This document shows, in pieces, positions 1 to 6,513 of a DNA stretch of 7,035 bases. The translations under genes were made by a program, and so were the position numbers. Origin of the DNA: Alphaproteobacteria bacterium (GTDB lineage Bacteria > Pseudomonadota > Alphaproteobacteria > UBA11222); contig DMKG01000058.1 of NCBI GenBank assembly GCA_003454415.1, positions 1-7,035 on the forward strand, given 5' to 3'. Each line of letters begins with the position of its first letter. Position 1 is the first letter of the stretch. The notes beneath the pieces are model-generated. The model worked only from the letters and a program-made list of their open reading frames with translations, was not told the origin of the DNA and did not search any database.

Positions 1-638
1 ATGTGATGACCCATGATTCCATCGGTCTTGGGGAAGACGGGCCGACCCATCAGCCCATCGAACAGCTTGCCAGCCTGCGGGCCATTCCGAACCTGCTGGT
101 ATTCCGGCCCGCCGATGCGACGGAAACCGCAGAGTGCTGGCAACTTGCCCTGCTGTCCCAGGACCGTCCCAGCGTGCTGGCCCTGACCAGACAGAATCTC
201 TCCCCGGCGCGCACGGCCTATGTGCAGGAAAATCTCTGCGCCCGCGGCGCCTATGAACTGGCCGCGGCGGACGGCAAGGCGCAGGTCACGCTGATTGCGA
301 CGGGATCGGAAGTGGAAATCGCCCTGGCCGCGCGCGAAACGCTGCAGGCGGATGGCGTTGGCGCGCGCGTTGTCTCCGCCCCTTGCCTGGAACTGTTCAA
401 TGAGCAGACGCCAGAATACCGCCAGTCGGTGCTGGGCTTGGGAACGGCGCGCATCGCCATTGAGGCTGCAAGCACGTTCGGCTGGGAGCGATATGTGGGC
501 GAAAACGGCGCCGTGATCGGCATTGACAGCTTTGGCGCCAGCGCCCCTTATAAGGAGCTTTACAGGCATTTCGGATTAACCCCACAGGCGGTTGCGCAAA
601 AGGCGCGCGAACTGCTTGAAAAGCAAGACAGGAGATGA
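1..638 (+). CDS. tkt: Transketolase, C-terminal part (5' end outside window)
   Basis: Transketolase moves two-carbon ketol units between sugar phosphates with thiamine diphosphate as cofactor, linking the pentose-phosphate or Calvin cycle to glycolysis in the cytoplasm. The first whole codon is at base 3; about 211 residues are present, roughly the last third of a ~660-residue enzyme. The visible part opens in the end of the pyrimidine-binding domain with [16 protein letters not shown]. Its His4, Asp12 and His16 (counted from base 3) match E. coli His461, Asp469 and His473 in spacing, and Arg63 in LTRQNL matches Arg520. From about residue 80 to the end is the transketolase C-terminal domain (for example [13 protein letters not shown]). 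The reading frame is intact to TGA at 636-638. The stop lies two bases before the gap start, so the two genes are probably co-transcribed. Identity is very secure; the paralogue (tktA, tktB or cbbT) cannot be told from this fragment. Confidence 0.97.
   Translation, partial: VMTHDSIGLGEDGPTHQPIEQLASLRAIPNLLVFRPADATETAECWQLALLSQDRPSVLALTRQNLSPARTAYVQENLCARGAYELAAADGKAQVTLIATGSEVEIALAARETLQADGVGARVVSAPCLELFNEQTPEYRQSVLGLGTARIAIEAASTFGWERYVGENGAVIGIDSFGASAPYKELYRHFGLTPQAVAQKARELLEKQDRR
630..635 (+). promoter_or_regulatory. Ribosome binding site that decides the gap start
   Basis: AGGAGA at the very end of tkt lies 5 bases before ATG 641. It would directly abut the alternative in-frame ATG at 635, which is too close for initiation, so 641 is the favoured start. 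The site overlaps the tkt stop codon, which suggests translational coupling of tkt and gap. Confidence 0.7.
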
Positions 639-640
639 AA

Positions 641-1648
641 ATGGCCTTGCGCGTAGCTATTAACGGATTTGGACGTATTGGCCGCAATATTTTACGCGGG
701 CTCATCGAAGCTGGCCGCAAGGACATTCAGGTTGTCGCCCTGAACGATCTGGGCCCGGTGGAAACCAATGCGCATCTGCTGCGTTTCGATTCCGTCCACG
801 GACGTTTCCCGGGAAAAATCACCACCACCGAAGACACCATTGACTGCGGCGCCGGTCCGATCAAGGTCACCGCGGAAAGGGACCCCGCCAAACTTCCCTG
901 GAAAGAGCTGAATATCGACATCGCCATGGAATGCACCGGCTTCTTCACGAACCGCGATGACGCCGCAAAACATCTGACGGCGGGCGCAAAACGCGTACTG
1001 ATCTCGGCGCCCGCCACCAATGCCGATCTGACCGTAGTTTACGGCGTCAACCATGACAAGCTGACCGCCGCGCATACCGTGGTGTCCAACGCGTCCTGCA
1101 CGACAAACTGCCTTGCCCCCGTCGCCATGGTTCTGCATGAGGCGGTTGGCATCCAGCAGGGCTTCATGACCACCATTCATGCCTACACCGGCGATCAGCC
1201 GACGCTGGACACCATGCATTCGGATCTGTATCGCGGGCGCGCCGCCGCCCTGTCGATGATCCCGACATCGACGGGCGCCGCCAAGGCGGTTGGGCTGGTG
1301 CTGCCGGAACTCGCCGGCAAGCTGGATGGCACAGCCATAAGGGTGCCGACTCCCAACGTGTCCGTGGTGGATCTAGTGTTCAACGCCGGGCGCGAAACCA
1401 CCATCAAGGAAATCAACGACGCCATACAGAAAGCTTCAGAAGGAAAACTGAAAGGCATTCTGGGCGTGACCGCCTCCAAGAACGTGTCGATCGACTTCAA
1501 TCACGATCCGGCCTCCTCCACCTTTGCGCTGGATCAGACCCAGGTGACTGGCGGCAAACTTGTCCGTGTGCTGAGCTGGTATGACAATGAATGGGGCTTT
1601 TCCAACCGCATGGCGGACACCGCCCTGGCCATGGGCAAGTTCCTGTAG
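641..1648 (+). CDS. gap: Glyceraldehyde-3-phosphate dehydrogenase
   Basis: Catalyses the reversible oxidation and phosphorylation of glyceraldehyde 3-phosphate to 1,3-bisphosphoglycerate with NAD(P) in the cytoplasm. The 335-residue length is normal for the family. The N-terminal Rossmann domain shows the dinucleotide motif [10 protein letters not shown] (residues 7-16) and Asp36 at the end of the second strand, usual in NAD-using forms. The catalytic domain carries SNASCTTNC with nucleophile Cys153, and His180 in TTIHAY. The loop after it reads TGDQPTLD, then [10 protein letters not shown]. This is the type found in alphaproteobacterial, GapB and chloroplast enzymes, unlike the WRGGR type of many glycolytic GAPDHs, so use of NADP as well as NAD is possible but not shown. 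An in-frame ATG at 635 would add two residues; 641 is preferred for its ribosome-binding-site spacing. It sits between tkt and pgk, and PGK uses its product. Confidence 0.98.
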   Translation: MALRVAINGFGRIGRNILRGLIEAGRKDIQVVALNDLGPVETNAHLLRFDSVHGRFPGKITTTEDTIDCGAGPIKVTAERDPAKLPWKELNIDIAMECTGFFTNRDDAAKHLTAGAKRVLISAPATNADLTVVYGVNHDKLTAAHTVVSNASCTTNCLAPVAMVLHEAVGIQQGFMTTIHAYTGDQPTLDTMHSDLYRGRAAALSMIPTSTGAAKAVGLVLPELAGKLDGTAIRVPTPNVSVVDLVFNAGRETTIKEINDAIQKASEGKLKGILGVTASKNVSIDFNHDPASSTFALDQTQVTGGKLVRVLSWYDNEWGFSNRMADTALAMGKFL

Positions 1649-1659
1649 GCATTAACCTC

Positions 1660-2853
1660 ATGACCTGTCATACGCTCGACGAGCTTGAGGTGGCCGGCAA
1701 ACGGGTGATTGTCCGTGTGGATATCAACGTGCCAATCAAGGATGGCAAGGTGACTGACGCCACGCGAATAGCCCGCGTGGCGCCCACCATCGCCGAACTG
1801 GCCGGGAAAGGCGCCAGGGTGATTCTGCTCGCGCATTTCGGGCGCCCCAAAGGCAAGGTGGTTAGCGATATGTCTCTTGCCCCGGTCCGCGAACCCCTGG
1901 CGGCGGCGCTGGGACGCAATGTGCTGTTCGCCGCCGATTGCACAGGCCAGCTTGCGCAGGCGGCCGCCCAGTCGCTGAATGACGGCGAAGTGCTGTTGCT
2001 GGAAAACACCCGTTTCCATGAAGGAGAGGAAAAGAACGACCCGGATCTGGCGCATGAGTTCGCATCACTGGGCGATCTTTATGTGAATGACGCCTTCTCG
2101 GCGGCGCACCGCGCCCACGCATCGACAGAGGGGATTGCGCATCTGCTTCCCTCGGCTGCCGGGCGCGGCATGCAGGCGGAACTGGATGCGCTCGGCAAAG
2201 CGCTGGGCAATCCGGCGCGCCCGCTTGTGGCGGTCGTTGGCGGCGCAAAAATCTCCAGCAAGCTCGATCTGCTGGGAAATCTGGTGAGCAAGGCCGATTG
2301 CCTGGTGATCGGCGGCGGCATGGCCAATACCTTTCTGGCCGCGCAGGGCCAGCCGGTTGGCGCCTCTCTTTGCGAGCACGATCTGGGGTCGACGGCGCGC
2401 GAAATTCTTGTCATGGCGAAAGCGGCCAATTGTGAAATCTTGTTACCCGAGCACGTGGTGGTGGCGAAGGAATTCAAGGCAGGCGCATCAAGCAGGACAA
2501 TCGCCCTTTCGGAAATCGAGGCGGATGACATGATTCTGGATTTGGGCGCCGACGCCATCAGCCACATCATCAGCCGTTTTGAAACCGCCAGGACCCTCGT
2601 ATGGAACGGCCCGCTAGGCGCATTCGAAATCGCCCCCTTTGACGCCGGCACGGTCGCAGCGGCGCGGGCCGCCGCAAGATTGACCAAAGCAGGGCGCCTC
2701 TTGTCAGTGGCGGGCGGCGGCGATACAGTTGCCGCACTCAATCAGGCTGGCGTCACGGAAGATTTCAGCTATGTCTCCACTGCGGGCGGCGCGTTTCTGG
2801 AATGGCTGGAAGGCAAGGAATTACCCGGCGTCAAGGCGCTGGAAACCGCATAG
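1660..2853 (+). CDS. pgk: Phosphoglycerate kinase
   Basis: Transfers phosphate from 1,3-bisphosphoglycerate to ADP (reversibly), the step after GAPDH. The protein is 397 residues, usual for the bacterial enzyme. The N-terminal 3-phosphoglycerate-binding domain shows RVDINVP (residues 19-25; Asp21 and Asn23), HFGRPKG (59-65), ENTRF with Arg118, and [11 protein letters not shown] (143-153). The C-terminal nucleotide domain shows [14 protein letters not shown] (192-205), WNGPLGAFE (315-323), GGGDT (352-356) and STAGGAF (373-379). The frame stays open upstream to 1591 inside gap, but that extension reads the gap 3' end in another frame and does not resemble PGK. ATG 1660 gives the normal N-terminus MTCHTLDEL. 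The gene starts 11 bases after gap, with only a weak upstream purine stretch (TAGG), so it may depend on translation from gap. No truncation or missing catalytic residue is seen. Confidence 0.97.
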   Translation: MTCHTLDELEVAGKRVIVRVDINVPIKDGKVTDATRIARVAPTIAELAGKGARVILLAHFGRPKGKVVSDMSLAPVREPLAAALGRNVLFAADCTGQLAQAAAQSLNDGEVLLLENTRFHEGEEKNDPDLAHEFASLGDLYVNDAFSAAHRAHASTEGIAHLLPSAAGRGMQAELDALGKALGNPARPLVAVVGGAKISSKLDLLGNLVSKADCLVIGGGMANTFLAAQGQPVGASLCEHDLGSTAREILVMAKAANCEILLPEHVVVAKEFKAGASSRTIALSEIEADDMILDLGADAISHIISRFETARTLVWNGPLGAFEIAPFDAGTVAAARAAARLTKAGRLLSVAGGGDTVAALNQAGVTEDFSYVSTAGGAFLEWLEGKELPGVKALETA

Positions 2854-2873
2854 GCTGAAAACCCAGTGGAGAG

Positions 2874-2925
2874 AATTTGACATTGAGTCCCGGTTACAGC
2901 AAGGCCCATTCTCAAATGTCAAATT
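2874..2925. repeat. Imperfect inverted repeat upstream of fba
   Basis: The left arm AATTTGACATTGAG (2874-2887) is the reverse complement of the right arm CTCAAATGTCAAATT (2911-2925) apart from one extra A, with a 23-base spacer. The arms are AT-rich and no T run follows, so it is a poor fit to an intrinsic terminator. It could be a two-site operator or an mRNA stem. TTGACA at 2877-2882 matches a -35 box, but no -10 lies 16-18 bases downstream. The only TATAAT-like word in the gap is TATACT at 2946-2951, with a weak TTCAAT (2924-2929) ahead of it. The dyad itself is visible; its role is unknown. Confidence 0.6.
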
Positions 2926-2954
2926 CAATAACTTCAATGAAATCATATACTTGC

Positions 2955-2988
2955 TAGCAGTCCTGATGGTTCGCAAACAGGGCTGCTA
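2955..2988 (+). promoter_or_regulatory. Stem-loop in the fba leader
   Basis: TAGCAGTCCTG (2955-2965) pairs with CAGGGCTGCTA (2978-2988) over 11 positions, ten Watson-Crick and one G-U, around a 12-base loop. It ends 32 bases before the aldolase ribosome binding site and is followed by AAAACGGG, not a T run, so it is not a typical intrinsic terminator. It could stabilise the 3' end of the tkt-gap-pgk mRNA or the 5' end of the fba mRNA, or bind a regulator. A candidate -10 (TATACT, 2946-2951) sits just before it; if real, transcription would begin inside the left arm and the RNA stem would be incomplete. Confidence 0.55.
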
Positions 2989-3020
2989 AAACGGGATGCG
3001 AATGATAGAACTGGACCACT

Positions 3021-3027
3021 AGGAGGA
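3021..3027 (+). promoter_or_regulatory. Strong ribosome binding site of fba
   Basis: AGGAGGA lies 7 bases before ATG 3035. It is the strongest Shine-Dalgarno on the plus strand of the window, in contrast to weak or absent sites for pgk and thiE, and suggests the aldolase is highly translated. Confidence 0.85.
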
Positions 3028-3034
3028 TAGTGAT

Positions 3035-4057
3035 ATGGATCTGGCGGCTCTGAATAAAATCGCCAATAAAATGGTTGAAACTGGAAAAGGCATTCTTGCC
3101 GCCGATGAGAGCAGCGGCACCATCAAGAAGCGCTTTGACCAGATCAAACTGGAATCGACCGAAAGCAACCGGCGCGATTACCGGGAAATGCTGTTTCGCG
3201 CCGAGGGCATGAAACATATCAGCGGCGTCATTCTTTTTGATGAAACGATCTGGCAAAAGGCCGCCGATGGCACGCCGCTGGTGAAAATCATTGAAAATTC
3301 CGGCGCGGTCCCCGGCATCAAGGTAGATGAGGGCACGGAAGTCCTGGCGGGCACGTCTGGTGAACTCATCACCAAGGGGCTTGACGGCCTCTCCGCCAGG
3401 CTGCCGAAATATTATGAGGCGGGCGCGCGCTTCGCCAAATGGCGCGCGGTCATCGATCCGGTTGCCGGCAAATTTTCCCATACCGGCGTACTGGCCAACG
3501 CCCATGCGCTGGCGCGTTACGCCAATCTCTGCCAGGCGAACAACATCGTTCCGATCGTGGAGCCGGAAGTGCTGATGGATGGCGATAATGACATAGACGC
3601 CTGCAACGAGGTTACGACCTGGGTACTGAAAGAAACCTTCCAGCAGCTCTATTACCTCAATGTCGCTCTGGAAGGCATCGTGCTGAAGCCGAACATGATC
3701 ATACCTGGGAAAAAATCCGCCAAGAAGGCGAGCGCCGCAGAAATCGCGGAAAAAACCGTCAAATGCCTGAAAAACTGCGTGCCTTCTTCAGTGCCCGGCA
3801 TCGCGTTCCTGTCCGGCGGACAATCGGATGAAGAGGCCACGGAAAATCTCAACGCCATGAACGCTCTTGGCAATCTGCCGTGGAAACTGACCTTTTCCTA
3901 TGGCCGCGCCCTGCAGCATCCGGCCATCATGGCCTGGGCGGGCAAAGCCGATAACGTGAAGCGCGCGCAGACCGTTTTCACCCATCGCGCGAAGATGAAC
4001 GGCCTGGCCACTAAAGGCGCTTACGCCACCGGCATGGAGCGTGAACTGGCGGCTTAA
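3035..4057 (+). CDS. fba: Fructose-bisphosphate aldolase, class I
   Basis: Cleaves or forms fructose 1,6-bisphosphate from dihydroxyacetone phosphate and glyceraldehyde 3-phosphate through a lysine Schiff base, without a metal. The 340-residue single TIM barrel is of the animal/plant (rabbit muscle-like) class I type. Visible active-site residues, with spacing matching the rabbit enzyme, are Asp24 in GILAADES (rabbit Asp33), Lys96 in GIKVDEG (Lys107), Lys135 in AKWR (Lys146), Glu176 in IVEPE (Glu187) and the Schiff-base Lys218 in GIVLKPNMI (Lys229). LSGGQSDEEA is the conserved late motif. The C-terminus is short and ends RELAA, lacking the terminal Tyr tail of animal aldolases. ATG 3035 has an excellent ribosome binding site. 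The gene follows pgk in the same direction after 181 bases containing two dyads, so it may be transcribed partly on its own. Most bacteria use a class II zinc aldolase for this step, so the class is worth noting. Confidence 0.97.
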   Translation: MDLAALNKIANKMVETGKGILAADESSGTIKKRFDQIKLESTESNRRDYREMLFRAEGMKHISGVILFDETIWQKAADGTPLVKIIENSGAVPGIKVDEGTEVLAGTSGELITKGLDGLSARLPKYYEAGARFAKWRAVIDPVAGKFSHTGVLANAHALARYANLCQANNIVPIVEPEVLMDGDNDIDACNEVTTWVLKETFQQLYYLNVALEGIVLKPNMIIPGKKSAKKASAAEIAEKTVKCLKNCVPSSVPGIAFLSGGQSDEEATENLNAMNALGNLPWKLTFSYGRALQHPAIMAWAGKADNVKRAQTVFTHRAKMNGLATKGAYATGMERELAA

Positions 4058-4078
4058 AATCTGGAAAATGAATCCGGC

Positions 4079-4180
4079 GTCATCGCGATGAATGGAGCAT
4101 AGAGGCGATCCAGGGCCAAAGAGAAAAAACCCCACCTTTGACTCTGGGACGCCGCGCGGCAGCCCCCCCTTCGCGATGAC
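4079..4180. repeat. Degenerate palindromic intergenic repeat (REP/MITE-like) between fba and thiE
   Basis: The outer arms GTCATCGCGA (4079-4088) and TCGCGATGAC (4171-4180) are exact 10-base reverse complements. Further in, GGCGATCCAG (4104-4113) pairs with CTGGGACGCC (4144-4153) with one mismatch and one G-U, and CAAAG (4117-4121) pairs with CTTTG (4136-4140) around an A-rich apical loop. The whole forms a long interrupted hairpin filling most of the 146-base gap. The outer word plus GATCCAG resembles the common intergenic palindromes that begin GTCATTGCGAGGAGCG and contain GCAATCCAG, known from many proteobacterial genomes; that family link is from memory. There is no ORF inside and no T run after the stem, so termination is not obvious. 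Two smaller perfect palindromes lie inside it (4080-4091 and 4151-4160). Confidence 0.6.
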
Positions 4181-4203
4181 ATGGAAAAAGCCGACATATC
4201 AGC

Positions 4204-4851
4204 ATGGTTCAATCTTCTGATCCCCCCGACTGCCGGCTTTACCTGATTACCCCGCCGCGCATCGAACTGGCGCGCTTTGCTGACGATCTGACCCGCGCGC
4301 TGGATGGGGGTGACGTCGCCTGTATCCAGCTACGCCTCAAGGACGTTACGGATGATGTGATCAAACGGGCGGCCGAAGCACTAATTCCCATTGCACGGCG
4401 CCGCAATGTGGCCTTCATCATCAATGACCGGCCGGATCTCGCCCGGATCACTGGCGCGGATGGCGCGCATATCGGCCAGAGCGACATGACCTATGCCGAA
4501 GCGCGCAAGATACTGGGCACGGACAGAATCCTCGGCGTTACCTGCCATAACTCCCGGCATCTGGCGATGGAGGCGGCTGAGGCGGGCGCGGATTATGTCG
4601 CATTTGGCGCGTTTTTCCCCACCCTGACCAAGGACGCGTCCACCTATGCCGCGCCGGAACTTCTGAGCTGGTGGCAGGAAACCTTCCTGACCCCCTGCGT
4701 CGCCATTGGCGGGATCACCGTCGGCAATTGCAGCGTGCTGATCGATGCCGGCGCGGATTTCATCGCGGTTTCCGGCGGCGTCTGGAATTATCCCCAGGGC
4801 CCCGAAGCCGCGGTTACCGATTTCAACCGCCTGCTTCGGAAACGCGTCTGA
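4204..4851 (+). CDS. thiE: Thiamine-phosphate synthase
   Basis: Joins the hydroxymethylpyrimidine diphosphate and carboxythiazole phosphate halves to make thiamine phosphate in the cytoplasm. The 215-residue TIM barrel fits the family. Motifs in order are LYLITPP (12-18) on the first strand, QLRLKD (42-47; Q-x-R-x-K substrate motif), INDRPDLA (73-80), [11 protein letters not shown] (84-94; metal and diphosphate site), GVTCHN (111-116), [13 protein letters not shown] (131-143) and AIGGIT (167-172), followed by the phosphate-binding AVSGGV (188-193). The start is the first possible ATG after the in-frame stop at 4177-4179; no good ribosome binding site precedes it, so expression may be low or coupled to fba read-through. 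No TPP riboswitch motif is seen upstream. Its last 29 bases overlap the convergent permease gene. Its product is a precursor of the transketolase cofactor, so linkage to tkt makes metabolic sense. The TenI-like paralogue is less likely given the intact substrate motifs. Confidence 0.93.
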   Translation: MVQSSDPPDCRLYLITPPRIELARFADDLTRALDGGDVACIQLRLKDVTDDVIKRAAEALIPIARRRNVAFIINDRPDLARITGADGAHIGQSDMTYAEARKILGTDRILGVTCHNSRHLAMEAAEAGADYVAFGAFFPTLTKDASTYAAPELLSWWQETFLTPCVAIGGITVGNCSVLIDAGADFIAVSGGVWNYPQGPEAAVTDFNRLLRKRV

Positions 4852-5599
4852 CTGGCCAGATACCCGCCGCCAAAGCCGCTAACATGAAACAGCACACCAG
4901 CACCGGTCCCAAGGGAAGATCAGACCAGAGCGCGGCGCCAAAACCTGACAGCAACCCAGTTAATGCAACGCCATAAGCAATTGCCAGCTCCATCCGGGTT
5001 TTGGCGAAACGCGCCGCCCCAAGCGCTGGCGCTATCAGACTGGAAAAAACGACGAAAACGCCAGCCAGTTGCACCGATGAAGTGATGGCCGTCGAAAACA
5101 GCAGGTAAAACCAAATCCCCTGTCGCATATGCGGGCGCAAAAACCATACTGCGAAGATGAAAAGATAAACAGGAGCATGGACCAATATTTCTTCCCAGCC
5201 TGCAAAAAGAAGCTGGCCGGATAACAGCTTTTCCAGCGTCTCATCCCCGTGCGGTTGTCCGGACAGAATCAGGATAGAAGTGGAAGCCGCCAGGACGAAA
5301 CCGCAGCCAATGACGGCTTCCTGACGTTCCGGCGCATAACGCTCCACCAGATGAAAGAAATAAGCTGCAGTGAACGCAGAGAAAAGCGCCCCCATTTGCA
5401 CAGACCACCATGGCGATGCCTCCCATGTCACCCCCATGACCAGCGCTCCAAGACCCGCGATCTGGGCAATCGCCAGATCAATAAAGATGATACCCCTGCG
5501 TAAAACGGCAATGCCAAGTGGAACATGGATCAATATGATCATGAAGCCGGCGGCAAGCGCCGGCCCCACGATCCCGATCATTTCTGCGCTAAGCGCCAT
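4823..5599 (-). CDS. znuB: Zinc/manganese-type metal ABC transporter permease (ABC-3 family)
   Basis: Inner-membrane channel subunit that would take a divalent metal from the periplasmic binding protein encoded just upstream. It has 258 residues and is very hydrophobic, with roughly eight membrane segments between residues 8 and 248 (for example 8-32, 64-85, 97-113, 178-196, 205-225, 230-248). ABC-3 family features visible are [18 protein letters not shown] (29-46), where the family usually has an RG-isF-gdalsHa pattern, LSGQLLF (126-132), [20 protein letters not shown] (180-199, the late helix with conserved Pro191) and [10 protein letters not shown] (226-235). ATG 5599 overlaps the binding-protein gene by 11 bases, so translation is probably coupled. 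The gene ends inside thiE on the other strand (29-base overlap). No ATPase gene follows. Zinc is inferred from the gene neighbours; manganese or iron cannot be excluded, so the symbol is provisional. Confidence 0.88.
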   Translation of the reverse strand: MALSAEMIGIVGPALAAGFMIILIHVPLGIAVLRRGIIFIDLAIAQIAGLGALVMGVTWEASPWWSVQMGALFSAFTAAYFFHLVERYAPERQEAVIGCGFVLAASTSILILSGQPHGDETLEKLLSGQLLFAGWEEILVHAPVYLFIFAVWFLRPHMRQGIWFYLLFSTAITSSVQLAGVFVVFSSLIAPALGAARFAKTRMELAIAYGVALTGLLSGFGAALWSDLPLGPVLVCCFMLAALAAGIWPVRRVSEAGG

Positions 5600-6500
5600 G
5601 GGCCCCCATCAGAAGCATGAGGGTTCGATCAAACAGTCTGAACAGATCGCCGCTTTGTTCATCGCCCCCAACCGTGAAGGGCAATAGAATTGCCGGAGCG
5701 CCGGTTTTTTGCGAAAGCCACTTACTGGCGTCCGCTGGGTCATAGGGCGTACGGACGATCAATCGGGCGGGGGAGTGTTTAAGCGTCTTCAACAGCTTTT
5801 CCAGATGTGCGGTCGTGGGCGGGATCCCCGGCTTCACTTCCAGCAACCCGGCTTCTGTTATATCCAGCCAGTCCAGCAGATAGGAAAAGGACTTATGGTG
5901 CGCCACCACACGCATGCCTTTCAACTGCGCCGAATCAGCCTCCCAGCGGGTTATGGCTTCACGCCATTTCCGCTCAAATGCCGCATAATTTGCTTCATAA
6001 CCGGCCGCATGCGTTGGATCAACGGCCTGCAACCGCGCCGTTAGCTCCTTTACCACCAGGGAGATATTATGAGGGTTCAGATGCACATGCGGATTGCCTT
6101 CCGGATGAATGTCGCCTTCGGCGCGGTCGAGACGCTCCGGCTTTTCAAGAATGGGGGCATATTCCGCCGCCAGCAGATAACCAACGCCGCCTGGCTGGAC
6201 ATTGCTGCTGCCCGCCTTCTGCAATAGGATCGGCAACCACCCAATCTCAAGACTTGCGCCGGTGCAGACGACGAGATCAGCCTTGCGCATAGCGGCTATC
6301 AGGCTTGGTTTAGCGCGCACATAATGCGGGTCCTGATGTGGCCCCACCGCCGTGAATATCTCCACACTTGCACCCCCGATTTCATGTGCAAGCGCCGCCC
6401 ATTCGGGTTCACAGGCAAATATATTGATTCTGGCCTGCGCGCCAGATGAGGCGGAAACCATCAGCCCCAGAAACAGCAGAGCAGGAAGCAAACGTTTCAT
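5589..6500 (-). CDS. znuA: Periplasmic metal-binding protein of ABC transporter (ZnuA-like, cluster A-I)
   Basis: Captures a divalent metal, probably zinc, in the periplasm and delivers it to the adjacent permease. From ATG 6500 it has 303 residues. Residues 1-23 form a Sec signal peptide (MKRLL, hydrophobic core, AQA before Arg24), with no lipobox at the cleavage site. Likely metal ligands by family alignment are His59 in DPHYV, His138 in NPHVHLNP and His202 in AHHKSFSYL. The usual fourth acidic ligand falls in an atypical segment, LPFTVGGDE, where Asp280 is a candidate. The His-rich loop of enteric ZnuA is reduced to a short DIHPEGNPHVH stretch. Cys30 in FACEPEW lies just after the mature N-terminus. 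The frame extends to TTG 6515, but AGGAGG sits 6 bases before ATG 6500 and the extension would put charged residues before the signal peptide, so 6500 is chosen. It lies 11 bases after the beta-barrel gene and overlaps the permease gene by 11. Confidence 0.9.
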   Translation of the reverse strand: MKRLLPALLFLGLMVSASSGAQARINIFACEPEWAALAHEIGGASVEIFTAVGPHQDPHYVRAKPSLIAAMRKADLVVCTGASLEIGWLPILLQKAGSSNVQPGGVGYLLAAEYAPILEKPERLDRAEGDIHPEGNPHVHLNPHNISLVVKELTARLQAVDPTHAAGYEANYAAFERKWREAITRWEADSAQLKGMRVVAHHKSFSYLLDWLDITEAGLLEVKPGIPPTTAHLEKLLKTLKHSPARLIVRTPYDPADASKWLSQKTGAPAILLPFTVGGDEQSGDLFRLFDRTLMLLMGAHGA

Positions 6501-6505
6501 AGCTA

Positions 6506-6513
6506 TCCTCCTC
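6506..6513 (-). promoter_or_regulatory. Strong ribosome binding site of the metal-binding protein gene
   Basis: On the minus strand this reads GAGGAGGA; its AGGAGG core (6507-6512) is 6 bases before ATG 6500. It overlaps the TGA stop (6512-6514) of the upstream beta-barrel gene, so ribosomes ending there can restart, and it rules out the longer TTG start at 6515. Confidence 0.85.

Noticed and set aside
692..1219. 175-residue minus-strand open frame opposite gap
   Set aside because: It lies wholly antisense to a well-conserved GAPDH; long antisense frames are expected in GC-rich genes, and its translation shows no known motif.
1591..1659. Longer N-terminus for phosphoglycerate kinase
   Set aside because: The extra 23 residues come from the gap 3' end read in another frame and do not resemble the PGK family.
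2079..2741. 220-residue minus-strand open frame opposite pgk
   Set aside because: It is fully inside the conserved pgk coding region and its composition (Ala/Ser/Pro/Arg-rich) is typical of an antisense shadow.
2877..2905. Promoter starting from TTGACA 2877-2882
   Set aside because: The -35 match is perfect, but the bases 16-18 downstream (around CAAGGC) do not resemble a -10 box, and the word is part of the inverted repeat.
4146..4170. Intrinsic terminator after fba at the GC-rich palindrome 4151-4160
   Set aside because: A short GC stem could form, but a C run follows it, with no T run.
4058..4203. Possible TPP riboswitch before thiE
   Set aside because: I found no CTGAGA-type thi-box core or matching helices; the gap is taken up by the palindromic repeat.
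5807..6292. 161-residue plus-strand open frame opposite the metal-binding protein gene
   Set aside because: It is antisense to a gene with a signal peptide, conserved His ligands and a strong ribosome binding site; its Arg/Pro-rich translation looks non-coding.
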